A stretch of 64,000 nucleotides of DNA, from NCBI RefSeq assembly GCF_018812025.1, contig NC_063065.1:29670240-29734239 (forward strand), read 5' to 3'. Numbering within the stretch: the first letter of the stretch is position 1; each line of letters opens with the position of its first letter. This document shows, piece after piece, positions 12,015-24,846 of the stretch. Below the pieces are notes generated by a model, which was not told the origin of the DNA, ran no database searches, and saw only the letters and a program-made list of their open reading frames with translations. The translations under genes were made by a program, and so were the position numbers. The stretch is from Megalobrama amblycephala (Eukaryota > Chordata > Actinopteri > Cypriniformes > Xenocyprididae).

Positions 12015-12468
12015 AGGGTTAAAGAGGCCATATTATGCCCTTTTACAAAGTCTTGATTTTGTTTTTTGGGCTCTTACAAAATGGTTTTTATGTTAAAAAA
12101 CACAGTGTTGCAGCACTCTGTAACGCTCTGTTTAGTTCCTGTCTCTATGAAGCCCCTCCTTCTGAAAAGCACAATGTGCTCTGATTAGTTGGCTGGATCA
12201 GTGATTGGTCAACAGCCCTTACCATAACTGCGAGTTTCAACACACTACTAAGTCAATCAGGCCCCGCCCCTTTATTTTGCGTATGCCTTTGGATGGAATT
12301 ATTTAAATGAGGAATCTTGTGACGTGTTCGTTCCCGGAGAAAAACGTCTTCCGGGAAAGTTCAGAAACTCCCTTTAGAGTGATTTTGCAGACCTTTTTCA
12401 TGCTCAAACAGCAACATTACACACTAAAGAAAGTTTATTAAAAAAGCATAATAGGTGCTCTTTAAATT
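12015..12468. repeat. MITE of the CATAATAGG family, next to SUGCT exon 9
   Basis: The ends AAAGAGGCCATATTATG and, inverted, AAAGAGCACCTATTATG flank about 450 bp. Related copies lie at 22110-22756 and, inverted, 37605-38165. Confidence 0.85.
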
Positions 12469-12600
12469 AAATGACATTTTTTAAAATCTTTTAACATTGC
12501 CATTGAGATAATATAAGCAGCAAAGAATGAGGACACTCAAAAGCATTAAAACTTTAAGCTTATGATGTAAATGGTAGTGTTTGGAAATAGTAACAGGTAC

Positions 12601-12696
12601 CTGATAAGGGACAATGCTTCCATGGGCAGTTCCCCATCGCCTGGCTTCTATACCAGCGTTGAGGTAGTTGGCAGCGATGTGAGTTAGACAAGCAAC
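12601..12696 (-). CDS. sugct: SUGCT exon 9 (last exon in the window)
   Basis: The exon has 96 nt in phase 0/0, with acceptor atgtctgcag| and donor TATCAG|gtacct. It encodes [20 protein letters not shown] and then [12 protein letters not shown], matching the vertebrate segment after LLSSQ. It lies 24.7 kb from exon 8. The following exon (expected to encode a KTKDGYIVVGAGN-like segment) is not visible in the 12.6 kb to its left. Confidence 0.96.
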
Positions 12697-15600
12697 CTGC
12701 AGACATATTGAAGGAGAAAAAAAGAAAATAAAGTTTTAAATCTTGATAACTGTCAGTAAGCTCATTACACCCTGCTGTTTAGTGAGTTCAGCAAACTCTT
12801 ATGTGGCTGACACAGCAGTTCATGTGGCTGTGCTGTAAAGCGTTCCTCCAACTGGAATCCACTGTTTGTTATTCTGGAAAAGGAACCAACAAAATCTTCA
12901 AGAGTTGGTCCAAAACCAAAAAAAAAAAAAAAAATCATTTAACATTTCAGATTCAAAAACCATCTTAGTTAAAACATTTGAATAAAGCTGTTAAAAAAAT
13001 AAAAAAAGGTACTGGCTTTTTTATGATACCCAAGTGACATCAAATCAGAAGCAACGCAGCTGAGACAATATTTTGCAGTGTATAACGATGTACTGAGAGG
13101 ACGCTGAGAATGTTAAGGGAGGTGAAATATTTTGTCAGATCAAAGCATGTCGGTGAAGATTTAACAGTCTGGACGCAATTGTTGTGCCACTCCAGACCGG
13201 CCCAGCCTCCTTCCGCAGCCTGTCCTGTTGTACACCTTGAGCTCAACCCATTCATCACTTTCCAGCTAGTTTATTTCCATGACGTCTTACACTGAGGCTT
13301 TTGTTTACCAAAACGTTTCTGTCTGTGTTTAAACTGCTGGAAACAATCTAATTTTTGTCCATATGCAAGCATATAAAAATCATTTATTAGGTCAACACTA
13401 AATCACATTGGTGACGTTTCTTAAATCAAGTAATACAATGCTGTGAATGTTTAGCTTAGGACAGTTTTGATATGTTAATAAAATAGATATACTGTAAAGC
13501 TCAGGCAGTAAGCTCATTAAAATGATTAGGTCCTGAACCAGAGACAGTATAAACAGAAAAATGTGTAATGCATACAATCGACTTGGATCATGTTTTTTTT
13601 CAGGGTCAAAAATTTTCTTGAGAAATCAATGTCATTATCAAGAATATATCATATTTTGCACACAGAAAATTCATTAGTGCCACAGCCATGTCACCCTGCA
13701 GCCCAAGACTGGTAGCCCACTGAAGCTAAGCAGGGTTGAGCCTGGTCAGTAACTGGATGGGAGACCTCCTGGGTAAACAAGGTTGCTGCTGGAAGAGTTA
13801 GTGAGACCAGCAAGGGGTCTGTGTGGGTCCTAATTGTCATGATCACTAGTGAGAGTGCCCTAATCAGCCACTAGAGGGCACTCCATCCCAGACTCTTGTT
13901 TTCACCCATCGGACTACATTACCCATACTCACTTCCCGGACTCGTTACACCTTGTCATTGCAACCAGCTGTTTTGTGTTTGTTCATTAGTGTCTGTCTAT
14001 TTATACCTGGTTTGTCTCTGCTCTTGTTATGGTGTTTTCATGTATGGTTTCCCGGTTTCCCGTTTTGGTTTTTGGTTTTCATGTTTCGTGTTTTTTGTAT
14101 GGACTGCCTTTATGGATTCTGACCCTTGCCTGTCTGTGGATTATGTTTCTGGATTTCCCCAATAAATGCTGCAAATGGATCTTGTTTCCTGGACTTTGTG
14201 ATTTCCGTGACAGAAAACACCATTTCTAGATCCAGCAGCATGAGCATTCAGATTCGTCCCCCAGCCTCCATTGGAGAGCGGATGGCTCTATTTCGGGCAG
14301 TGGTGGCTCTGCGACAGGAGGGAAGAGAGGTAGGGTGTTTTGCCCAGTGTTTTGCTGGACTATGGCGAGAGGGCTGCGCTATAATGATGAGGCACTAAAA
14401 GGGATTTTCAATGGATGCCTTGATGACCCTCTGCCTCAGTGTGAGTTGGAGGGGCTCCAGACCCTGGATTTTTGGGGCTTTGTCAGCTATCTCTCCCACA
14501 GAAGTCATTGGGCAACACATGCTCAGCCAGAGTCCGCTCCAGCCCGTGAATCCGCTCCAGAGCCCGCTCCAGCCTGTGAGTTCGCTCCAGAGTCCACCGA
14601 GGAGGTGGGCACAGGTTCACCGCCTAACTCACGTAAAAAAAGGAAGAGGAGGAGAAAGGATTCAGTCATTTCTCAAGGCCTGGAGGCCTTCCCAGAGTCC
14701 GCTCCAGCCAGTGAGTCCGCTCCAACCAGTGAGTCCACTCCAGAGCCCGCTCCAGCCAGTGAGTCCACTCCAGAGCCCGCTCCAGTCAGTGAGTCCGCTC
14801 CAGCCAGTGAGTCCACTCCAGAGCCCGCTCCAGCCAGTGAGTCCACTACAGAGCCCGCTCCAGTCAGTGAGTCTGCTCCAGAGCCTGCTCCAGTCAGTGA
14901 GTCCGCTCCAGAGCCCGCTCCAGTCAGTGAGTCCACTCCAGAGCCTGCTCCAGCCAGTGAGTCCGCTCCAGCCACTGAGTCCACTCCAGAGCCCGCTCCA
15001 GTCAGTGAGTCCACTCCAGAGGTTGTTCTCTGTTTTCCCAAGAGCCTTGCCCTGCCGGCGCCAACTAAGCGCCTTGCCCTGCCGGCGCCGCCAGAGCAGC
15101 CCGAGCCTGCTGCCGTCACTGAGCTGCCCGCTCTCCCTGATACGGCCACGGAGGCCGTCACCAAGCTGCCCGCTCTCCCTAATACGACCACGGAGGCCGT
15201 CACCGAGCTGCCCGCTCTCCCTGATATGGCCACGGAGCACCCTTGGTCAGCCCTGCCGCCGCCCTGGCAATCAGCCAGGAATCCAGACCTGCCGGTGCCC
15301 GCCTGGTTAGTTCCTCCAGCGCCGCCCTGGCAATCAGCCAGGACTCCAGACAAGCTGGAACCCGCCTGGTCTGTTCCTCCGGCTCCCCCTTGGCCCTCAG
15401 TTGGGGACTCTGGACCTGGCCACCATCCCTCCCCCTGATCCTCCTCCTGTCCACCTCCCTCCTGAGTTTTTGTGGGGTTTTTTAGTTTTTTTTTTTTTTT
15501 TTTTGTCTGGTGGAGCGTCTGGTAGCCGCTCCTTTGAGGGGGGGGTAATGTCATGATCACTAGTGAGAGTGCCCTAATCAGCCACTAGAGGGCACTCCAT

Positions 15601-18260
15601 CCCAGACTCTTGTTTTCACCCATCGGACTACATTACCCATACTCACTTCCCGGACTCATTACACCTTGTCATTGCAACCAGCTGTTTTGTGTTTGTTCAT
15701 TAGTGTCTGTCTATTTATACCTGGTTTGTCTCTGCTCTTGTTATGGTGTTTTCATGTATGGTTTCCCGGTTCCCCGTTTTGGTTTTTGGTTTTCATGTTT
15801 CATGTTTTTTGTATGGACTGCCTTTATGGATTCTGACCCTTGCCTGTCTGTGGATTACGTTTCTGGATTTCCCCAATAAATGCTGCAAATGGATCTTGTT
15901 TCCTGGACTTTGTGATTTCCGTGACACTAATGCCCCAGTGTAGTGATAGGGACACTATACTGTAATAGGCACCGTCCTTCAGTTGGGAAATTAAACTGAG
16001 GTCCTGACTCTCTATGGTCATTAAAAAAAAATTAAATGGCACTTCTTGTAAAGAGTAGGGGTGTAACACTGTTGTCCTGCTTAAATTCCCTCCATTGGCC
16101 CTTATCAATTATGGCCTCCAAATAATACCCTATCACTCTCTCAAATCCACCTACAGCTGGTGTGTGTTGAGCGCACTGCTGCTGTTCAGTGGCTGCCGTC
16201 CCATCACCCAAGTGAATGCTGCACACTGGCGTTGGATGAGGAGAGACCCCTGATATGATTGTAAAGCACTCTGGGTGTACAGCAGTACATTAGTAAAGCG
16301 CTATATATCTCGTTTATTCTTTATACTCACCACCTTGTGCACCACAACTTTTTATTTTGTTGCGGCTTCAAAAATTAATAAAAAAGAAAATATTTTCAAT
16401 GTAAACAACCAAACATACAGCTGGCATTACATTATGTCAAGTAACTACTAGATAAATTAAATCTATAGTTCTTTGCTCATTGTTTTAATCACAACTGTTT
16501 TCAAATCGCACAAATTCTCACTTATTTTCTTTCCCACCTTTTTATGCATACACTGTTTTGACAGCACTTCACAGGGTGTTATTTTACTATTAGGCATGGA
16601 ACGGTTCTCTGTAAAACAATCAAACCGTTCGGTTCTCCACCCACAGTTCGGCATGCCCTTGCACCGTGGGTTATCCCAAATTGGACAACGCATCTATAAT
16701 ATGGTTTGTTAAACAACAACGTGTAAAACAGACAGACGGATTTGGCTAATGTATGTTTCAGTCGATGGATATGCATTCTGGTTTCCCAATACGTTACAAC
16801 AGCGATGATCAAAAGAACATGGACAAAACAGTCACTCTTCGTAAACAAATGTTCAATGTGAGAGCCGTATGCTCTATGAGCAGTCATTTACGACGTCATC
16901 ACCCGGGTGTTGATAGCGCACGAGCGCTGCTGAGACCTGAACATCTCACGTTGTTATCTGTGTTTAAACTACACTCATTTAAACCTTGCCAATTTAAACA
17001 TTCATCCGTAAGACACGAAAGACAACTCGCGTGCGTTGAGATTTTTGTGTGTGTGTTTGTGTGTGTGAGCGTTTTTGTGATTTATGAGGACACAAATTTG
17101 TATAATGACATGGGTATTACACTGGTATTACAATAAAAATGAAATATGAGGACATTTCAGTCCTCATATTTAAAATAACTTTAAAAACATACTAAACAAT
17201 GTTTTATTAAAAATGTAAAAATGCAGACAATTTTCTGTGATGGGTAGGTTTAGGGGTAGGGGTAGTGTAGGGGGACAGAATGTACAGTTTGTACAGTATA
17301 AAAACCATTACGCATATGGAATGTCCTCACTTTGATAGCAAAACAAACCTTTGTTTGTGTGTGTGTGTATGTGCAGAAGGCCTGGCTCACAGTCTCCACT
17401 CTAATTCATCCCAAAGGTGTTCTATCGGGTTGAGGTCAGGACTCTGTGCAGGCCAGTCAAGTTCCTCCACACCAAACTCGCTCATCCATGTCTTTATGGA
17501 CCTTGCTTTGTGCACTGGTGTGCAGGAAGGGGCCATCCCCAAACTGTTCCCACAAAGTTGGAAGCATGAAACTGTCTAAAATGTCTAGGTATGCCGAAGC
17601 ATTAAGAGTTCCTTTCACTGGAACTAAGGGGCCAAACCCAACCCCTGAAAAACAACCCCACACCATAATCCCCCTCCACCAAACTTCACACTTGGCACAA
17701 TGCATTCAGGCAAGTACCGTTGTCCTGCAACCACCAAACCCAGACTCGTTCATCGGATTGCCAGACAGAGAAGCGTGATTGGTCACTCCAGAGAACACGT
17801 CTCCACTGCTCTAGAGTCCAGTGACGGTGTGCTTTACACCACTGCATCCGACGCTTTCTGCTCGGCCATGGAAACCCATTACATGAAACTCTCTATGCAC
17901 TGTTCTTGAGCTAATCTGAAGGCCACATGAAGTTTGTAGGTCCGTAGCTATTGACTTTTGCGCACTGTGCGCCACAGCATGCACTGACCCCGCTCTGTGA
18001 TTTTACGTGGAATATCTGGTAGTGAGGCAATTTCACAAATGGACTTATTGCACAGGTGGCAACCTATCACGGTACCATGCTTGAATTTATTGAGCTCCTG
18101 AGAGCGATCCATTCTTTCACAAATGTTTGTAGAAGCAGTCTCCATGCCTAGGTGCTTGATTTTATACACTTGTGGCCATGGAAGTGATTGGAACACCTGA
18201 ATTCAATGATTTGGAGGGGTGTCCCAATACTTTTGGCAATATAGTGTGTGTGTATATTAT

Positions 18261-18293
<33 letters not shown>

Positions 18294-21200
18294 CTATTGT
18301 AGTATTTATTAATATATTAACATTCATTTATTTATTAATATTTATTCATGTTTTAATATTTTTAATAATTAGCTTTAAAGTTTTTTAAAAGTTTTAGTAA
18401 TCTATGTGCTGTCATTTTTATTTGTTGTTTTTTTTTTTAATACTTCCATTTAACTATTTTTATTAAAATTTTAAGTTTCATAATTTTAGTACTTCAGCCT
18501 AAACTTTTCACTATTTTACTTAAGCCAGGTTTCACAGATAGGACTTAGATTAAGCCAGAAATAGGCCTTAGTTCTATTATGACATTTAAGCAGCTTTTAT
18601 AAATGTACCCTAGAAAAAATATTACTGGTGTGCATCTTGAGCCAAAACAATGGCACTGACATATTTTAAGATATGTCAGTACAAGTTGCTTTCAGTTAAA
18701 ACAGCTCAAACACGTATTTTATTCTAGGACTAGCTTGAGTCTTGTATGTGAAATCAGGGGTTAAAGTGGGTTTTTTTTGTTTTTGTTTTTTTTTGGGGGG
18801 GGGGGGGGGTAAACATGTATATTTTATTTCAGCTTTATTTCAGTGATAATTTTAGTTAAAGCTGCAGTCTGCAATTTTTCCTCTTTGTCGCCATCTCTGT
18901 TTGAAACCTGCAATTGCAGTCATATGCGGAACAGTTATCTGTACATGCGTTGTGCCTCGGCATAGCTCGTCAGCGCGGATGAATCTAATGTTTGCTGTCA
19001 GTCACCGCACCGGTGTGGTTACTGTACTTCAGAATCACAGATTCTACGTCTTGAAAGTATGACCAATATAAGAATTTTCACTGGAAAATATAATCTGAAC
19101 AAGTAAGTAACATTTCTGCCACTTTTGTTCTGACCAACTGAGGAAAAAAGCATTAGGCCTACAATAAATCGTGCTGCCAATGATGATTAAATCTAATGAT
19201 CGCTTAGCTCAGATCACGTCAAACCATGCAAATTATTATTACTGTTATATTGTTCTCAAATTGTTAAATTTAACAACATCAGCATTGCGTGACTGTGTAT
19301 TTAGTGTATATTAGCGTTACCTGTAGATTTCAATTTCTGTGGCCACTCCACAGTCCAAAGTCTTTTGACTACAGGTGAATCTCCAGTTGTCACTGATGAT
19401 TGTCATTTGGACGTTTCTGGATTACAATTCGCCATCAAAATGATAAGTTTAATTATTTCAGCTGCTGTGAGAAAAGGCTATAAATGTGCCGCTACCAGCA
19501 GCATCCTCACGTGATAAAACCGACTAGCCTGGACGGAACTCCTTGCTTTCTGTTTACGGATGTGACGTAATGACGCACAGACGAACTGCTGCATGCTCGA
19601 ATTTCCCACGGAAATCCACCATGTCGCTCTTATTATAAAACATTATTACAAGCTTACCGTTGTGAATCGAGACAAGATAATTAAATAGTTTTGAACACTG
19701 GCTGGTTATGTAATTGTTAAAAAATTGATTTTGGATAATTTTTAACCAAAAAATGTTACAGACTGCAGCTTTAATAATAACAGCACTGGGGCTACAGGTT
19801 CTACAGCACTGATCTAGTCCTAATATCTTTATTGATAAATGTGTCCCCTTTTATGCATGTGCATAAATGTATTTTATGTTTAGCATAATTTGAGCTAAAG
19901 AAGCTAAATGTTATGAATCCATTTGTTGTCAATTTATTGGTGCTCTCCATTTTTATTTTTTGACATAATTTAGATTTTTTTTTCCTTCTCGTTCAAGCAA
20001 AGGAGAGCTATACATTTATTCCTTGGAAATAAGGCACTGGAAATAAGGCCACTGAGTGAACTGACTTGCCTTACTGGGACTGAACTCAAGTTATTTCCCA
20101 GCAGACTGCTGCTCCCCAACAAACTCAATAAGAGTCAACACTCTATCCAACAATTCAACGCAACAGAAAGCTAGAGCCAAGAACATGAATGAGTTCAAAG
20201 ACAAAAAAAAAAACAAGTAGCATCTTGTTATACTCATAGCACTTCATGTGTAGTATTCACCACAGATCTTTAATTTAACATGTGATAAACATTTACAGGG
20301 TAGCAAGAGGTCACTGAATATCACAGTTCTCCGAATCTGCTGCACACATGTTCTTCTAGCCAGGTATTTTCCAATTAAAACAAAATAGAATGAACTAAAG
20401 CACATCTCAGTCTTCTCTCCTGAGCTCGAAACTTGTTCTTGGCACAACATCTAAGAAAATGTAAAAACTTTTCAAGCTGTTTCTCTCAAAACAAAAACCA
20501 AAGACAACCCAGCGTAATTGTCAATACTTTTGTTACCTTACTCTACCCAGGGCAGGTCTCATAAGATGAAAAAGTATGTAGTAATAAAAAAAAAAGAAAG
20601 AAAGAAAGAAAGAACAGTATATAAAGCATTTTTTTTTTTTCACATATGTACATTTTTGGTAATAAAAATGCTTTTATGAGTTCTAAAGTCTCTGTTTTAC
20701 ATTTCTGTCTTTATGTTGCCAATTTGATTTTTCAACAGACAGCTGTTTATTTTACGACTGACAGTTATAGAATCAAACTTATTTAGGGCGGCAAAAACAA
20801 AAAGCATTATTGATTTTCTTTTAATCAGTTGCAAACGCAAAGTAGAAAAATGCATTCCAGAAGGCAAAGTCTGAATATGCACACTTCACTGCTACAGATT
20901 ATGTGAAAATTATAATTTACAGCATCTGCTGAGATTCTGAAGTGTGCAATCAGTGAAGACTTAGGCCCAATCCCATTTCTACCCCTTACCCCTTAGTTTT
21001 GTGTGTTCATGTGAAGGGGTAGGGGTGTCTCTATTCTATTTTGGCTAGAGAGGTAGGGGTAAGGGGAAGGGCCAGATAGCCCTTCAAACGAAGATTTTTC
21101 AGGACCACACTTCAAACGAAGGGGTATGAGAAATTTCCCTGCATACACAGACTACCGTGCTGCTAGAATGCGTGTAGTGTTCATGGTAGTGATATTTCCA

Positions 21201-24200
21201 CTCAGGATCGATCACTTATGTGTTACCTGGATGCCAGTTTCTCCGTAGCTTGCTAAACACGCTATTTGAATGATGTGAACAAAAATTAGTAATACAGTTA
21301 AAAGAAATATCCTGTCATCCTTCAAAGCGCAGACGCTATTTGCATCTCGTATCGTATGTAAACTCTTGCATTATCAAGGCAACAACTGACTCCTTTGTAT
21401 TACTTTGCAAAGAGCAGCACCACAATAGAAAACCAAACCATATCCGTATTAGCCGGCTCGGCACGGAATGGAACGGTTAAACAAACAGCTTGGCCTGATG
21501 GAAAAGCGGCTTCACCAGTCTTGGGAAACTCGAAGGCTCATACGTTTTCAAACTGAAACCGATCGCCGTCCAAAATACAGCGCAAAACAAAGTTAGGAGT
21601 GAGTAATCTGTTAAACATGCTCGCGCACTTCATTGCTGTTTATACTGTATAAATGTTACAGGACACTAATAAAAGAAACTAGGGATGACAACATGTGCAA
21701 TGGTGTAGTGGTGTCCTGTTTCTTAGGGGAATATTTTTACCCCTACACCTTGCCACTCTGTTTCAAGGGGCAAGGGGAATGGCGAAGGGGTATAAAATAG
21801 AATTGGGATTGGGCCTTAGCTATCGCATAAGGCCAAAGGAGATGATGAGCAAACAGATTCAAACAACTAAATAAAAAAAAAGGATAAAGAGAACCACAAC
21901 TTGGGCAGCTCCTTCCAAGTGTAAGTGCTACAAGCAAATTGTTCCTCATAGTTATTTATGGAACATACGGGTAAAAGATGCCAACATGACAGATGCACTG
22001 TAGTATTGGGATGGTACTGACAAATTTCACAATTTGGATTCACAAGCTTGCAATTCAATTAATTTGTTTACAAGCTGTTTTATTGATGTCTTTCCGCAGT
22101 TGAAACACTATTAAAGCTATTATGTGACATAAAACATTTCATTGAGTTATACTGTTTCTGTCAAAATACTTACAAAATACCAGTTTTAATGCCATGGCAA
22201 AACACGCAACAAAGGGGGCGAGGCCATGTTGGGCTGCTTTAGAGAAGAAGAAGAGTACACCAGACTGCTTCACAAACAAGGGTAAATTCAATGTTGTTTA
22301 ACATGACGGCACATGCTAGTTGATGAGTTGAATCAACTCCACAGCAACTACATAAATTTATCCACTAACCATTCAGAAACGTCCAGTTTCATTCTATAAG
22401 TTGTAACTTTCTCTCTCCATCAGTGTCGACTCCGGTTTGAACAATGTAAGGCCGAACACCGTTACTGACAATCCTCATTTTAGCTTGAGTGAGATTCTCC
22501 AGCTTTGTTGTTGTTGAGCAACTGAAGCATGAGCTGTTAAAGCACCACCCTCTTTTGGAAAGCAGCTCATTTGCATTTAAAGGGACACACAAAAACGGCG
22601 TGGTTTTGCTCACACCCAAATAGGGGCAAATTTGGCAAGCTATAATAAACGATCTGTGGGGTATTTTGAACTGAAACTTCACAGACACTTTCTGGGAACA
22701 CTAGAGACTTATATTACATCTTCTGAAAAGAGGCATAATAGGTCCTTTAAAGAGCGCCAAATAGGTACTTATTATTTCAATTCCGTAATGAATCTGACAG
22801 AGTTAGAAAGCTGAGACTTTGGATCATATCAAAAGTAACCACAAAGCTTATTGTGATTACTGGATTGCAACCATGCTGCAAATAATATTTGATTACATTT
22901 TGTTCATGCATCAACTGAAAACAGCAAAGACTAAAAGATTGATTCTGGAGATTTAAGAATCCATATCAAAATCGAGAAATCAATATTGTCAACCCAGTCC
23001 TACTGTAGTATGCCCAGGAATATCAACAGTCAAAAAGTTCTTCATCATAGTTTTACAGGAATTCGGACACAGCCATAGAAACATTATATAATTGAGTTCA
23101 AGTATAATGATTTCCAAACAACCTAAGGTTTTTTGTTTTTTCCAGGACAAAGAGTGCTGCCCATAAATACCCATGTTTGCATCTGGATTAAAGGAAACTG
23201 TGGTGTGGTTATCTTATGCCCTCAGTGCTTTTGCTATTGCAGAGAACCTATAAATTTGCTGAAGGGTTATATTACTGCGACCACAAGACGATCAGTATGG
23301 AATGTTTGGAAAGAGGCAGGAACTCACTTATTTCTGCCAGCTTAGGGTCTACTACCACCGCAGCCGTGACCCATCATCCCTTCAGCCCACAGATAAGACA
23401 TATGCATCCAATAAATTCCTACCAGCAACTCTGAATCTGATGTACATGAAGAAATACTGCACAAAATCCAGCACAGTCATCAAGCAGAGCCTGGACTTCT
23501 TCTCCTGAAATTGGAAGCAATTAAAAACGTATGACGGGTAAGAAAAAAAAAAAGTTCCAAGAGAGAATGTACTTAAACCACAACAGACGATCACAAACAA
23601 TCGGATTATTGGAACCATTTCTGGAAACCACATCCTTCGTTCAAGCTGGTATCATTCAGGGGACGAGCGCTCTGACTTGTTAGCTCTGCACAAAGGTTTT
23701 GCGGTATCATGTCAAAAACAAGAATTGGATGTGTTGTGGATCTTCTGAATGATCTTTTCAGAAAACTAATGGGACAAGATGACCTTAAAATACAGATCTT
23801 CACAAGGCCGGTGCAGGACAACAGATTTAACTCAGATGCCTGATTTTAAACCCTCTGTTCATTTGCTAGGTTTATACAGAGTCCAAGGCTCACAGCGGCC
23901 AATGTAGGCAGCACTTTAAGGCCTTCTGAAATGCCTTATGTTGGCCAAAATCTAAAGCTGCACTGCATGTATTCTGACAAGCTCAGTAAAAAAAAAAAAT
24001 TTAATTGGCAATGGCAATTAAAACTGATGCAATACTGATGTGTATAGATAAAAAGTTCAATCTAATTAAAATTGATTATTTTACCCAATTTTATTGTTAT
24101 GTATTGTCATTTTATTCTTATTAAAGAGCATATTGTTAGCTTAGCAGCATGCTAATGTCAAACCAGGAGATCAAGTTAATCAGCCTCTGTCGATAGATGA

Positions 24201-24789
24201 CTCAACTAAATTTTGATTCTAAAAAGCATCTTTTTCTATTGACCACCATTAAAAAAACCTGGTATTCTGGCATTTTTCCCACATATACTACCGTTCAAAT
24301 GTTTGGGGTCAGTAATTTATTTATTTTTAAATTAAAAAATGCAGCAAGGACCCATTAAAATGGTATTAAAATGGTAATGATATTTCAAATAAATGCTTTT
24401 CTTTTGAACTTTCTATATATCAAATAATCCTGAAAAAAAAAGTATCATGGTTTCCACAAAAATATGAAGCAGCATAACTGTTTCAACACTGACAATAAAC
24501 ATAAATGTTTCTTGAGCAGCATATCAGCATTTTAGAATGATTTCTGAAGGATCATGTGACAATGAAGACTGGAGTAATGATGCTGAAAATTCAGCTTTGA
24601 TCACAGGAATAAATTACAGTCTACAATATATTCACACAGAAAAAAGTTATATTAAATTGTAATAATATTTCACAATTTTAATGTATTTTTGATCAAATAA
24701 ATGCTGCCTTGGTGAGCAGAAGAGGCTTCTTTCAAAAACATTAAGAAAACTTTTCAATGGTGGTGTAAATTACAAGTATTATATTATAA

Positions 24790-24846
<57 letters not shown>

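Larger units (their letters stand above)
13835..15926 (+). mobile_element. LTR retrotransposon, non-autonomous, 2.1 kb
   Basis: Two 378-bp direct repeats (13835-14212 and 15549-15926) begin TGTCATGATCAC and end TTCCGTGACA. They are flanked by a 5-bp target duplication CTAAT (13830-13834, 15927-15931). I count about four differences between the LTRs (about 1%), so the insertion is recent. A G-rich purine tract (15537-15545) precedes the 3' LTR. The 1.3-kb interior has a Gag-like frame but no protease, reverse transcriptase or integrase, so it must move in trans. The 5-bp duplication is compatible with Ty3/Gypsy-type integration. Confidence 0.95.

Noticed and set aside
13722..13773. Possible 5S rRNA gene
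   Set aside because: Only the internal promoter region resembles 5S; the rest is SINE body and LINE-like tail, with no full 120-nt 5S sequence.
14662..15560. Long open frames on the minus strand (192 and 295 aa)
   Set aside because: They lie opposite the Gag-like decapeptide array; their Gly/Ser/Trp repeats are complements of the 30-bp unit and have no start context or family motif.
16753..17136. 127-aa plus-strand frame
   Set aside because: It ends in GT-repeat-encoded Val/Cys/Phe runs and lacks splice or domain support; likely chance.
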